A DNA stretch of 64,000 nucleotides from Diprion similis (Eukaryota > Arthropoda > Insecta > Hymenoptera > Diprionidae), in NCBI RefSeq assembly GCF_021155765.1, contig NC_060108.1, positions 15,463,025 to 15,527,024 on the forward strand, given 5' to 3'. The notes under the pieces were generated by a model, which had not been told where the DNA came from, ran no database searches, and saw only the letters and a list, made by a program, of their open reading frames with translations. This document shows positions 11,087 to 21,300 of the stretch, piece after piece. The stretch's first letter is position 1; each line of letters begins with the position of its first letter. The position numbers and the translations under genes are program-made.

Positions 11087-12627
11087 AGCGTAAGTCGCTC
11101 CTTCGCTTCAGTTTCGGGTAGCTAAGTAGGTTTCTGGATCTGTCTATTAATTTTTGATACGATATTACAGTTCAAGTTTATCAATTTTGTCGGTGTTACA
11201 GATAGTGCTCCTCAAAAAGTGGAATAGATTAAAAAATTAGGGAGACAAATCTTGTGTTGACACTTTAAAAAGTGAATTTCTTGGCAGAAACTTCCTATAC
11301 TCATTTGATATATTCCGTTGTACAAAACCCCTGCCCTTTTTCTAGGATAGTAGAATTTTTACGAATGTAATTGTAAGTATTCGTGTACTTACGTAACGAA
11401 CGGAGAAATCGATTAAAAATACATGTACATACGCCATTTTTAAAGAGTTTTCGTTTTATTAAACTGTCATTTTACTAAAAATCGATATCTATCTTAGACT
11501 GTACGATATTTAGTATCCTTAAGGGGGTGCCCTAGTTGATTTTGACGTTGTCGTATATATCTCCAAATATCTGTAAATCCGAAAATATCTATTAATCTTG
11601 AAATATCGAAGTCCGCGCATCTCAAATGCGAAAAAAGCTTATTCTGAACAAAAACACTCCAATAACTTTTCATTTGACACAGAAATAAGGAAATTGCGTA
11701 GATTCTAGGAAGTCGTAACTGTAAATTCCTAGAATTCATGCCATTTCTTTATTTCTGCGTCGTATATTATATATTTCGAACTAACATTTTTCTACGATTC
11801 GAAGTATTCAAGTTATTCAACTGTCCCGGAACTTTTGGCACACCATGTATAATGTATGACTAATGTTTAACCGCTTCAGAAAATGCGGCAATGACTAATT
11901 TATAGTTCCGACCTACTGTTTCATCCTCACGCTAATCCGATTATACTTCATAGGTATTAGTGTGGAAATTCAAAAGGCCGTAATTGAAGACACGATTAAG
12001 TCCTCGTATTCGGTAATATAACAGAGCAACTCGGTAATCAGCTCCTCGTACCGGTATAAATCACAATCCCTCCGTCCAAATTTTAACGAAGTCTATTTTC
12101 CTAACGATGTAAGTGATAATTGATTTTCCGAAAATCTTGCTGTCTAAATAACTACAACTGCATAATTTAGCTTTATCTTGGCTACCTGGATTTTCGAATT
12201 TTCTCTTTAGCTGAAAAAATAATTATATGAATATAATTATTTATTAAATAGCAGTTGAACGGAGGTATGACCGGTATGAGTTATGAAATATCTAACAATC
12301 AGGTTGTTGGTACCAAAGAAAATACAAAATACAAGTTGGTACAGAAAATTCGAAAACACTCGACTCCGTATGGCTCGACAATGTAGAGTATTTTTTCATA
12401 CACCTAATAGCTTCGACTGAATTTTTACAGGTTTCAATCGCGCGTTATAATGAGTTATAAATATTCGAATCATGTCGTCGTCATTCTGATATTAACAAAA
12501 ATATTTGTGCCGAATGAGTCAGTAAAAAGGATGTTTATTATATCATTACTGCATTATACGATTAGTATAAATTGCTTTGAACTAGAAATTTATTCCGGAC
12601 GAGGGGATAACCAGATCGTGTGAGACG
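11087..12627. other. Intergenic between CDC23 and chitin-binding gene
   Basis: AT-rich. The reverse-strand open frame at 11494-11739 has no family resemblance or splice context. It may be part of a dispersed repeat, but I cannot show that without a genome comparison. Confidence 0.4.
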
Positions 12628-12635
12628 TATATAAA
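12628..12635 (+). promoter_or_regulatory. TATA box of chitin-binding gene
   Basis: TATATAAA lies 36 bp upstream of the A in a TCACT initiator-like motif (12662-12666), which is 11 bp before the ATG at 12675. The very short leader this implies suggests either a compact 5' UTR or a start site a little further upstream. Confidence 0.55.
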
Positions 12636-12674
12636 CCTCGATCTTTCGCCTGTGTAAGTAGTCACTGAATCGCG

Positions 12675-13741
12675 ATGCTTTCCGGGATCGTTAATAATCC
12701 TGCTTTGGCAGCGCTACAATTCTTCGCTGTTGTAACCATCGTCGTTTCTGCGGACGTCGTTAATTACTGGCCGCAATGCCGTCAAAAATTGGAATACTCG
12801 TTACCGGACAGTGCATACTGCGATAAATACTTCGTCTGCAAGGACGGAGTTTTAACTGAACGTTTCTGTCCGGACGGACTCGGCTTTGTTCCTTACGCTG
12901 GCTGCAAGCCCCTGCATCAGGTCGAATGCGGACCAAGGAATCAGCTGCGTACGTTGGCCGTCAAATTAATTAAAAAATCTGCACGATTTCTTTCTTCTAC
13001 TTCAATTAAGAAAAATCAGAGAAGAAAAATAATACGAAACTCTTTATCCCTTTATACAGAGACTCCTCTTGGTACCGGGAAGTGCCAGCGGTTAAATGGC
13101 GTCTTTTCCGCCCCAGAAGGATGCGGGCGATTTTACAAGTGCTACCAAGGGCTTGCTCAGCCTGACGCGTGTCTGAAGGGTCAGATGTTCGACGAGCAAA
13201 AAGTGCAGTGTCGGTATCCCACGAGTGCCGAGCTCTCGTATTGCACTCCAATTTGGTACCCGGAAATGGCCGTCACTCAAGGTATGTATTATATCAGAAG
13301 AAATTGAACTGGGCAAAATTGTTCCTCTTTATAACGTGACAGTGGGGAGATTTCTGTTACTAATTTATTTGCGGATATGCAGCTCCTGCAGTTTCAGTAG
13401 TTCCTGTGACTCCTGTTGCTCCCGTGGCTCCTGTGGTACCGCCGACCGAGATGCAGACCGTAACAATTCTACCTCCGGGTAGCAGCCTCGAAGGATTAGA
13501 AATCATTGTACCTGACCCAAATCTATACAAATGCCCAGCGATTGACGCCTATCCCTTCGGGGCTCATTCCCGTCATCCGATACCTGGCAATTGCAAATTC
13601 TTCTTAATCTGTCAATCTGACGGAGTGAAAAAGATCGCCGGGTGCCCAGATGGCCTGGGATTTAATCCGAAGACAAGCCTCTGTGAAGATTCCAGAAATA
13701 TTCCCGGCTGTGTTTACTATTATAGCAGTCCTAATCAGTAA
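12675..13741 (+). CDS. Secreted protein with three chitin-binding type-2 domains
   Basis: Extracellular proteins with peritrophin-A (ChtBD2) domains bind chitin in cuticle, trachea or peritrophic matrix. Three exons, 12675-12948, 13060-13281 and 13383-13741, join in frame to 284 residues. An N-terminal hydrophobic segment (AALQFFAVVTIVVSA) is a signal peptide. Three six-cysteine domains follow: residues about 35-86 (CRQKLEYSLPDSAYCDKYFV onward), about 98-152 (CQRLNGVFSAPEGCGRFYKC onward), and about 220-277 (CPAIDAYPFG to NIPGC). Domains 2 and 3 are separated by a Pro/Val-rich linker containing VTPVAPVAPVVPP. Three domains suggest the CPAP3/obstructor group, but the long linker and divergent third domain are not typical of it, so I assign no symbol. 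The TATA promoter suggests regulated, possibly stage-specific expression. Confidence 0.88.
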
Positions 13742-14581
13742 CGCGTGTTGGCAGCTTTGCGCAATTTGTATGCTGCAGATATGACACACACTTATTGCGT
13801 TATTGTGAATTTGGGTATCTTATTTTTAGATTTGAAATTTTCCTATAGGTATATACGTAAATTCGTTGGCGAATTGAAAAAATAGTTTAAAATGTTGTGC
13901 TAATATTTGATTATTGTATTCTTTGGATTTAATTTCATTAAATATTACGGGCGAATGAATTTTCTTCATTGAATTTTTATTTTTATTCCTGTAATAATGT
14001 TATTACATAACTTGCGGTATAAAAATTTTGGTCAAATGTCTAAACATAGTTGTTGTATCGATAAAAAATACTATCATAGGTACATATGACTATGTATAAT
14101 ATCTACGTTTACAAAAGTTGAATACGCATATGATCGATACAAATGTTGTTTGGAAAAATTTGAAAACTTACATACTAAAGTTCCTTATTTGAAGGACATT
14201 TTTTGCATAAAACTACTTCTAAATTACTCGATAAATTCAACGGATTACAACAATCCTAGGTATAAATCGTTACAAAACACATCACATTTCTTGTTAGTAG
14301 TTAGTAAGTACAAAATGACATGTAGAGGTACTGAATCAGTAACCATCGATAAATTGATCACAATTTTGACTAAAATTGAATTACCCGTACACTGATACCT
14401 CGATATCCATCCATAACAGAAACGTTACAATCACACATAATTTCAAATGACAAGAAGCAAATTTCGTCCTCTTAGACTTTTCGAAAGTACAAAAACTGTA
14501 TATAACATACCTTGCTTACGCGTAATTATTTATACAGTTTAAATAAGTACTTGGCCCCATCATGAAAGGGAACTTGCGGCG
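13742..14581. other. Intergenic, AT-rich
   Basis: Holds the 3' ends of two convergent genes. The open frame at 14150-14395 has AT-driven composition and no recognisable family, so I do not call it. Confidence 0.4.
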
Positions 14582-15259
14582 CTAGTTGGCTTGGTTTGTT
14601 GGAGCATTGTAATAACCGGTAGTCGGAGTTGGTGCTGGTGGTTCGTTCTGATAGTATAAATGTCTCCCCATCGGTTGGGGGATTGAAATCGGCGGCAAGT
14701 AAACGTCATTGCACATTAATACAGGTTTCGAGACGGGTCCTACAAACGGCAGTTTTCGGGGATCATGGTTGACCGGGTACTGATTCATGTACCCGGGGTA
14801 GTTACACCTGTTTGGAAATGCCTCATTAAAATTTGGCAAAATACAGTTCCCAGCGGCGGCGTTGAAAAAGGCCGAAGTTGACGGGGTGAAGTTCGGTTCC
14901 GGCTTGGGTTGTGGGTGTGGGATCGGAATGGGCGCCGAGTTTTGGTAATGATTGTAGATCACACCAGGAGAGCAGATACCGGGTGAAGCTGTCGGAAACC
15001 ACATTTCACGAACAGGCGTTGGCCTCACGATGGTTCTTCCGCTTATGGGGGTGCCTTTTAGTCTGAAGTGCCCGGATATCATTGAACAGTTTGTTGGTTC
15101 CCCGTTATTTTCACGCACTATGTCGTCTATGGTTAGTTTATCCAGTCCGCGGATCTTGAAGTTCCTGAGATTTTGCCGATGCAGACGCCGCTTCCAATCC
15201 CTGTATCCTGCTTCTGTTTCACTTTCCCTTGGCTTGTTTTCCCCGAAGAACCAAGGCAT
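14582..15259 (-). CDS. Unrecognised Pro/Asn-rich protein with ENY2/Sus1-like motif
   Basis: An uninterrupted 225-residue frame from ATG 15259. Residues 22-48 read W-K-x2-L-x11-G-L-D-x-L-T-I-D-D-I-V. This aligns without gaps to the C-terminal helices of ENY2/Sus1 (W-K-x2-L-x11-G-L-E-x-V-T-V-D-D-L-V), a small subunit of the SAGA deubiquitinase module and TREX-2. The N-terminal helices of ENY2 are absent. The rest (residues 60-225) is rich in Pro, Asn, Tyr and Ser, for example PIPIPHPQPKPEPNF, and looks disordered. The frame stays open upstream of the ATG to an in-frame TAG near 15320, so a 5' exon may add residues. I do not recognise the whole protein; a nuclear role is only suggested by the motif. 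Confidence 0.6.
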   Translation of the reverse strand: MPWFFGENKPRESETEAGYRDWKRRLHRQNLRNFKIRGLDKLTIDDIVRENNGEPTNCSMISGHFRLKGTPISGRTIVRPTPVREMWFPTASPGICSPGVIYNHYQNSAPIPIPHPQPKPEPNFTPSTSAFFNAAAGNCILPNFNEAFPNRCNYPGYMNQYPVNHDPRKLPFVGPVSKPVLMCNDVYLPPISIPQPMGRHLYYQNEPPAPTPTTGYYNAPTNQAN

Positions 15260-16916
15260 TGAATGTGAAACAACGTAGTGATCAAAAATCGGGGTGGAAC
15301 ATCGAGACTCTGTGGACTATTGGGGAGAAAAAAGGATAATTATTAAATAAAAAATCATAACATTTCGATACAGTTCCTACGAAATTCATAGAATATTTTA
15401 CACAGATTTTGCTATACAACGAGTAAAATAATACAATGAGAAAAAATTTCATGAAAAGTTGAAGACACATTTGATAAAAAATAGAAAACTTCAACCATAA
15501 AAGATTTTGATTTTATTTGACGGTACTTCCACTAATTGAATTGGTGTGCGTAGTGATAAAAGGCTTGTTTCGTATATAGTTTTCATCCGATTTTCAGTAT
15601 GATGTAATGTGATGTATGACTTACCTCAATACGTTTCGTTTTTGACGATTTTTCTTCACGTGCGTAATTGTGATCATTCTCTAGTGCAGGTATCATCATG
15701 ATAGGTACGTTTGAACAAATTGCTGTGTTACTAACAATTTTTCACAATTATTTTTCTTATGCAAGCAAACGTGCACTTATATAAATTTATACACCAAATA
15801 TTTCCGAAATGTATTGCGAACAAATAGCACCTGAGAACAGAAAGCAGGTGAACCTGCAATGACGCGTCCTTGGTTTAGCGCAGCGCGGGCAAAACTGAAG
15901 TAACTGCGAAAATTTGTCGTCACTTTATACAGGTACGAGTGACTAACTACGCAGAATATATACCCCACTATTTTCAAATTTGTTGTGTATATGATGATAC
16001 TTGCTGCAGTTATAACCATCGGTACACGAAAAATGTATATAATCTACATTTCCATGTAGGTATGCCAACACCCTTGTGGCCCCCTGTTGCTTTATGTCAC
16101 ACCAAGGATCCGCGCAGTTGTGTCTCATGCTAAGGATTAAACGGTATACGGTCACTTGAGGGATTTTCGACTTTGTTCTGACCTATGGATTATCGTTCCA
16201 GCAGGTATGGGCGATAATTCGTGGTATTGACTTGTTTGTTCCGAATGCTTGTCCAATAGTCTCAGGGGTCTCAGGTATGTACTGTAACGTAGCTTAATGC
16301 CTGGTATAAGCGACTCCTTCAATTCTGGGCGGAACTCAAAATGGGAAAACTTTTGTCTGTAATTGTCGTTGTGGTGGAAAAAGAGTGACAAGTCGAGGGT
16401 CACCCATCCGAAATTCCGAGAGCCAATCAAACCCGGGGAAATTTTGCTACATTAGTTTGTCACTCTTGCCCTGGTTGCGGTACAGATTAGAGATTTCAGT
16501 TGAGAAATTGCGAGTTTCGATATTGTGGAACTAGGAGACAAATTATCTGTATCAATTATTATGCAAAATGTGTAAGTACATTGATATATGCTGTAACAGT
16601 AAAATAGAATCGTATACATCAACTCGAGGTCAGCGTTCAAATTCTTCTGTATATGATCGACTATAGTTAAATTATACCGTTCAAGTCACTTACAGTCGTT
16701 TAAAAATTACGCGCTGTCGCGCCATATTAATTTGAGGCGAATGGGATAAGCGCGTTTGAATTTATGGTATTGCGCAAGCGTCGAGTTGTCGAGCGAATTA
16801 TCGGGATTATCGATCCGAGCCACGTGAAGTGAGCTGCAAAAGCCGGGACGATCACTTTTATGCATCTCTTTCGTGAAATTTTGTCTAGTGTCAAATTTCG
16901 CGAATTAAACATCGTA
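15260..16916. other. Non-coding stretch, no gene recognised
   Basis: Only short frames without family resemblance occur. A 5' exon of the ENY2-motif gene may lie near 15300-15700, but no start-plus-donor combination was convincing. Confidence 0.35.
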
Positions 16917-17224
16917 TTGACTCTCGTGTTAAGCTTTGGAAAAGCATGCATCGTCAATGAGTTCGTTTCTTGCAAGAGCTCTTTGTTAATTCGTATACAT
17001 TGTCTATTATAGATCTTTGACTCTTACGTCAATTAGTACATTGTATCGACTCGTGCGTCGAATCCTTGCTTTTTTTATATTGTTATTATATTAATTCGTT
17101 AAGTTTATATTGCATCAGTAATAAAACGACTCTTGTGTCGATTTCGTGATCGCATTACGCGTATTTTTGTCAATCGTATAATCGTATTGGTCATTGCCAA
17201 GAAATAGTGACTCTTGCGTGATTG
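16917..17224 (+). repeat. Cluster of five related 16-nt hairpin motifs
   Basis: Five copies of a GAC-N6-GTC type inverted repeat occur at 16917-16932, 17017-17032, 17046-17061, 17127-17141 and 17208-17221. Copies 2, 3 and 4 have paired arms TTGAC/GTCAA, TCGAC/GTCGA and CGAC/GTCG, so the second stem pair changes from T-A to C-G while pairing is kept. Copies 1 and 5 have one mismatch or wobble. The six central bases are TCTCGT, TCTTAC, TCGTGC, TCTTGT and TCTTGC. Spacing between copies is about 100, 29, 81 and 81 nt. The function is unknown. Confidence 0.6.
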
Positions 17225-17480
17225 TTTATTGTTACGTGGACATCGTGTATTACGAACAATGTCGACGATTTAGATCGTTCAGCGCTAGGTAAACATATAA
17301 AGAGTCGGATTTCGACATTAATTTGTAGATAAATAAACTTGATGTATATTCTGTCCAATTCTTTCTTTCTATAGGTACTCTTGGAAATTAAGATTCTCCC
17401 TTCCTTGGGTCCCCAAATGAACTCCACTGTGAGTAGGATCTAATAATTATTTATTTATTTATTATTTATTTGCCGGCCAA
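17225..17480 (+). mobile_element. Possible LTR-like remnant
   Basis: After the hairpin cluster come TATAAA (17296-17301), AATAAA (17332-17337) and then TTGGGTCCCCAAATG near 17413, which could be a primer-binding-site-like sequence. The order enhancer repeats, TATA box, polyadenylation signal, TGG-starting sequence is that of an LTR and its downstream edge. No gag-pol coding sequence is present and I could not define terminal TG...CA ends, so this is tentative. Confidence 0.25.
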
Positions 17481-18311
17481 GCCGAGTCGTATGTGTTTCG
17501 TTTTCGTTAATTTTGATAATTGTCTGGTGCTCAACTTATTGTGAACAAAATTGTCTGAACCTCAACAGACCGCGTCGAGTAAGTAACTCGAAATAAAATT
17601 ACATTTTAAGTAGAAATATTAATAATCTTCGAATAATAAGTCAAAATAAATAGAAGAGAGTAAGTTACTCCTGTTTCAATGCGCTGTAATGTTGGCCAAT
17701 CTTCCGCAATCGTACCGGTAAATAAAGATAGGTCTAGTGTAAGTGTACCCGATAAGCCTTTGTTATTGAAATTGAGTTTCGATATTGTTTTGAAGAAAAT
17801 CGTGAAAAGAGCGTGACTTGTTAATCTGTCGTCAATATACGGGATCGAATTTTGCGTAATTTGACTTTATTCATAATGTCAGTATATTTTTAAATAAAAA
17901 AAGTGAAAAAAGACGATCGTTCTACGGTTGAACAGTCTTCTGTGGGTCTAGGAGTTAAAATGGCGGCCGGTGTGAAGTTTTGAATAATCGCGCGTTAGAT
18001 TAAACTTCGATATTCTGACTTCGCACTGGATGTCGAAACTCGATATTAGTCGAAACTCGATAGTTGTGTTCGATGTGTTTTGTTGAGATTGCTGATGCGT
18101 GCTTCGCGTGATTATTTCCCTTTCGATCCCGCAAAGAAAACATACAGAAAGCAGAAAGGTAGCGAACTGCGGGAGAGTAAGAGAGAGAAAGAGTAAGAGA
18201 GCGATAGAGAGACAGAGAGAGAGACAGAAAAGGAGTGAGTGGTGTTGTTATGCTTGCGTTGTGAATGAAGACATTTTTCGCTAATTAACCGAGGGATCGT
18301 CGCGGCCCGCA
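17481..18311 (+). other. Upstream region and 5' UTR of BTB gene
   Basis: No coding exon seen. The 5' leader before the ATG at 18312 holds a purine-rich GA tract at about 18175-18237. The transcription start was not located. Confidence 0.45.
18175..18237 (+). repeat. GA-rich tract in BTB 5' leader
   Basis: An irregular (GA)n run just upstream of the start codon. In flies, GA tracts are GAGA-factor sites when in promoters; whether this one is bound is unknown. Confidence 0.6.
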
Positions 18312-21300
18312 ATGTCGAACCAAATATGTCTGAAATGGAACAGTTTTCTAAACAACATTGCGACGAGCTTCGAGAGCCTCTGGGAAGAGGAAGGCCTCGT
18401 CGACGTCACCCTCGCCAGTGACGGGCAATGCCTTACGGCACACAAGGTGATCCTTTCCGCCAGCAGCCCCTTCTTCAAGAAGGTCTTTCAGGTAATTTGA
18501 CTCGACTCGTCAGCGGCTGAAAGAACCCTTCCGCTCCTCATAGCACGTGTATTTCACCACTCGATGATATAACCTAAAACTGGGTTAATTTTCTCTTATT
18601 TTTCGTTGTATCTAAACGGTGTCAAGTTCATCGTTACACAGCCAAGAGTTCGATTCTTTGAGTAAATTGTATCTGTTATTGGTAGTCGTGTTTTGATGTA
18701 ACGATCACTAACCTGTCGGTTGGCGAGCAAAATTCTATCCCAAATAACGAGCGACAATGTCAATCATGTCAACTTACTTTCAGACCAACCCTTGCCAACA
18801 TCCGGTGATAATACTGCAAGATGTCCACTTCAGGGAGCTGGAGGCACTGCTTATATTTATATATAAGGGCGAAGTGAACATAGAGCAACAGAATTTACCG
18901 GCACTTCTCAAAGCGGCTGAGACATTGAAAATCAGGGGCCTGTCCGGTGGCGATATGTTTGCTAAAGAATCGTACAAGAGATTTGTGGATCAGGATAATC
19001 CAGAAGTCGACGATATTACACCGGCCAAAAATGATACACCTAAAAAGAAACAAAAGGTTGGCAAGAGAGCCAATAATTCTATTCTTGAAAAAGCACTGAC
19101 TCCCCAGCTACCGCTGAACGATAGCACCAGCGACACCACTACCTCAAATGTTGAACAGAATTTCAAGGAATCGGATCCAACACCTGACCCTGTTCTTCTA
19201 CGACTAGAAATGAAAGTTAGTCGGTTCAAATTTCTGTATTGTTTTCAAGAAATAAGTTGCAAAAAAGATTTTGAATTATTTTCTTTAGGGCAAAGAACTC
19301 GAAATTCCATTGTTATTTTGACCCATAAATTATTAAATTTTTTGCCCATTTCATGGAATGTTAATCAATAACTTTTCGCATTTGCAGACAGAGCCGTTGG
19401 AAATCCATGTGGAAGATTTTCAGAAGCGTTCACCAATCCGCAAAGATGTGCTGGAGCGACTAGACACAGGGCAAAGTGACGCCACACAAGGTTAGTATTA
19501 ATTTAGCAGCGCATGATGCAGGTTATTGTTGTTCGTTCACTGGTCAAACACCCTGCGATATTTTGCTGAGTATCATTTTGTACATATGTGTTACTTTTCC
19601 ATTGTGGAACAAAGGTTTTTGAACGATATTATTTTTGGCCTTTATGTCTGCCAAGAGAATGTCTGTTACTCAGTTGTCACAACATGTCACCCAATTTTGT
19701 TTCCACAACTTTTCAACGAAGTTGAGGCATATCTAATGTTGAATGACGCACAATTATATTTTTCTCGACATTGTACTGATATTTCGATTGTTGTTTTACG
19801 ATCAAACTCTTTCGACAAATTAGTTCCAGCTTATCACCAACTGTTTGAAGAATCGTTAACATGCCAAGGTAGCTTGCATATCTGACACTTCATTTCACTT
19901 TGATGTTTAATTTATGCTGTGAACATTTTTTTAACCATCCGTTTATTGCAATTGACGCTTATTGATAATTTTACATGATTTGATTTGAACATTTCTCTGT
20001 GATTGTGTCGTTTGCACATAGGCAATATCCCTTTTTTCATCTCTCACTTTCCTTCACAGAGCTTTAAAATTTCGTAATTTAATCGATGGTCCGTTTCTCA
20101 ATTATATTTTTTGATTGAGTTCGTTTTTCTAAGTAAAAGAGTACATATATGTACGTGTATTCTTTCATCTCTTAGCTACGAATAGCAATCATTTGTAAAA
20201 AATTTTCAAAGAAAGTTACCTGGACCATAAAATAATTTGATAGAAGTCCTGGACTTTCTTTTGTTTCAATTTTGCTGGATACCAGCCTAGTGGAAAAAAA
20301 TTTTTCTTGCGAAGGCCATAAATTTGATCCACAGTCAACTTTAAAATGCGATTCAAATCTTGGAATTTTTTAACCAAAATTCAGAGGACATCCCTCTTTC
20401 TTTTGTTTCAATTTTGCTGGATACCAGACTTAGTGTAAAAAAAAAATTTTCTTGCGAAGGCCATAAATTTGATGAACAGTGTGCTTTCAAATACGATTCA
20501 CATCTTGGAATTTTTTAACCAAAAATCAGAGGACATCCCTCTTTGCTCCGATCCTACCACCACATCCTGCGGTTCCCACATGCCTGCGAAAAGTGTATTA
20601 TTTTACAAATTTATCTACAACGATCTGATGGCGAATGTATATCATTGATGTTATTTTCGTTGCTTCACCAAAATGCTATTTACATTCGCAAACCTCATGT
20701 TTTAATTTGGTAGTGAAAAAGTTTTAATGAAACACGTGGGTTTATACAACTTAAAAGAGAAAAAAAACAGAAAAATAATGCAAAAGAGCCCGGAGAATTA
20801 GTTCCTAGAACTAATTGGAATGGTACGTTGCCTCTCATCTATAGAATATTTTCCACTCTGAAAACCACTACTACCACTAGTCGTGTCTTGGTGTGTTGTG
20901 ACTCGCTAAACGGCGATGTGCTGATGTGTGGCAGGGTCTGGGAACAGCCCTGCTGAAGATATATCTGGTTTATCTGGACTATCTGGGATACCTGGAATAT
21001 CGGAGGAGAAGCCCGTCGCTATCTACGCCTACCAGCAGTTACCCTATGCGGATCTTCTGCCGAACCCAGACGTGATCGCGACGTGGGCAAGTTCCCGGCC
21101 GATAGACGCCCTGGCTTGTGATCTGATGAAAATTTTATTCACCCCCGAAGAGAGGATCTTGTGCAATGTTAATGGAAAAATGGGGAAGCAGCAATTTGAC
21201 AGCAGCAAAATACATCTGATAAGAGAAGTACTCCTTCACTTCAGTGGAATTGCATCGGATAGCCTGGAATGGGAGGAAGCTTGGAAAAATTGCGTAACCA

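Noticed and set aside
11494-11739. 81-codon minus-strand frame near an odd AGGGGGTGCCC sequence
   Set aside because: Might be a dispersed repeat fragment, but nothing in the window supports a gene or a defined element.
19526-19885. 119-codon frame as another BTB terminal exon
   Set aside because: No acceptor compatible with phase 1 keeps the frame open, and composition is like translated intron.
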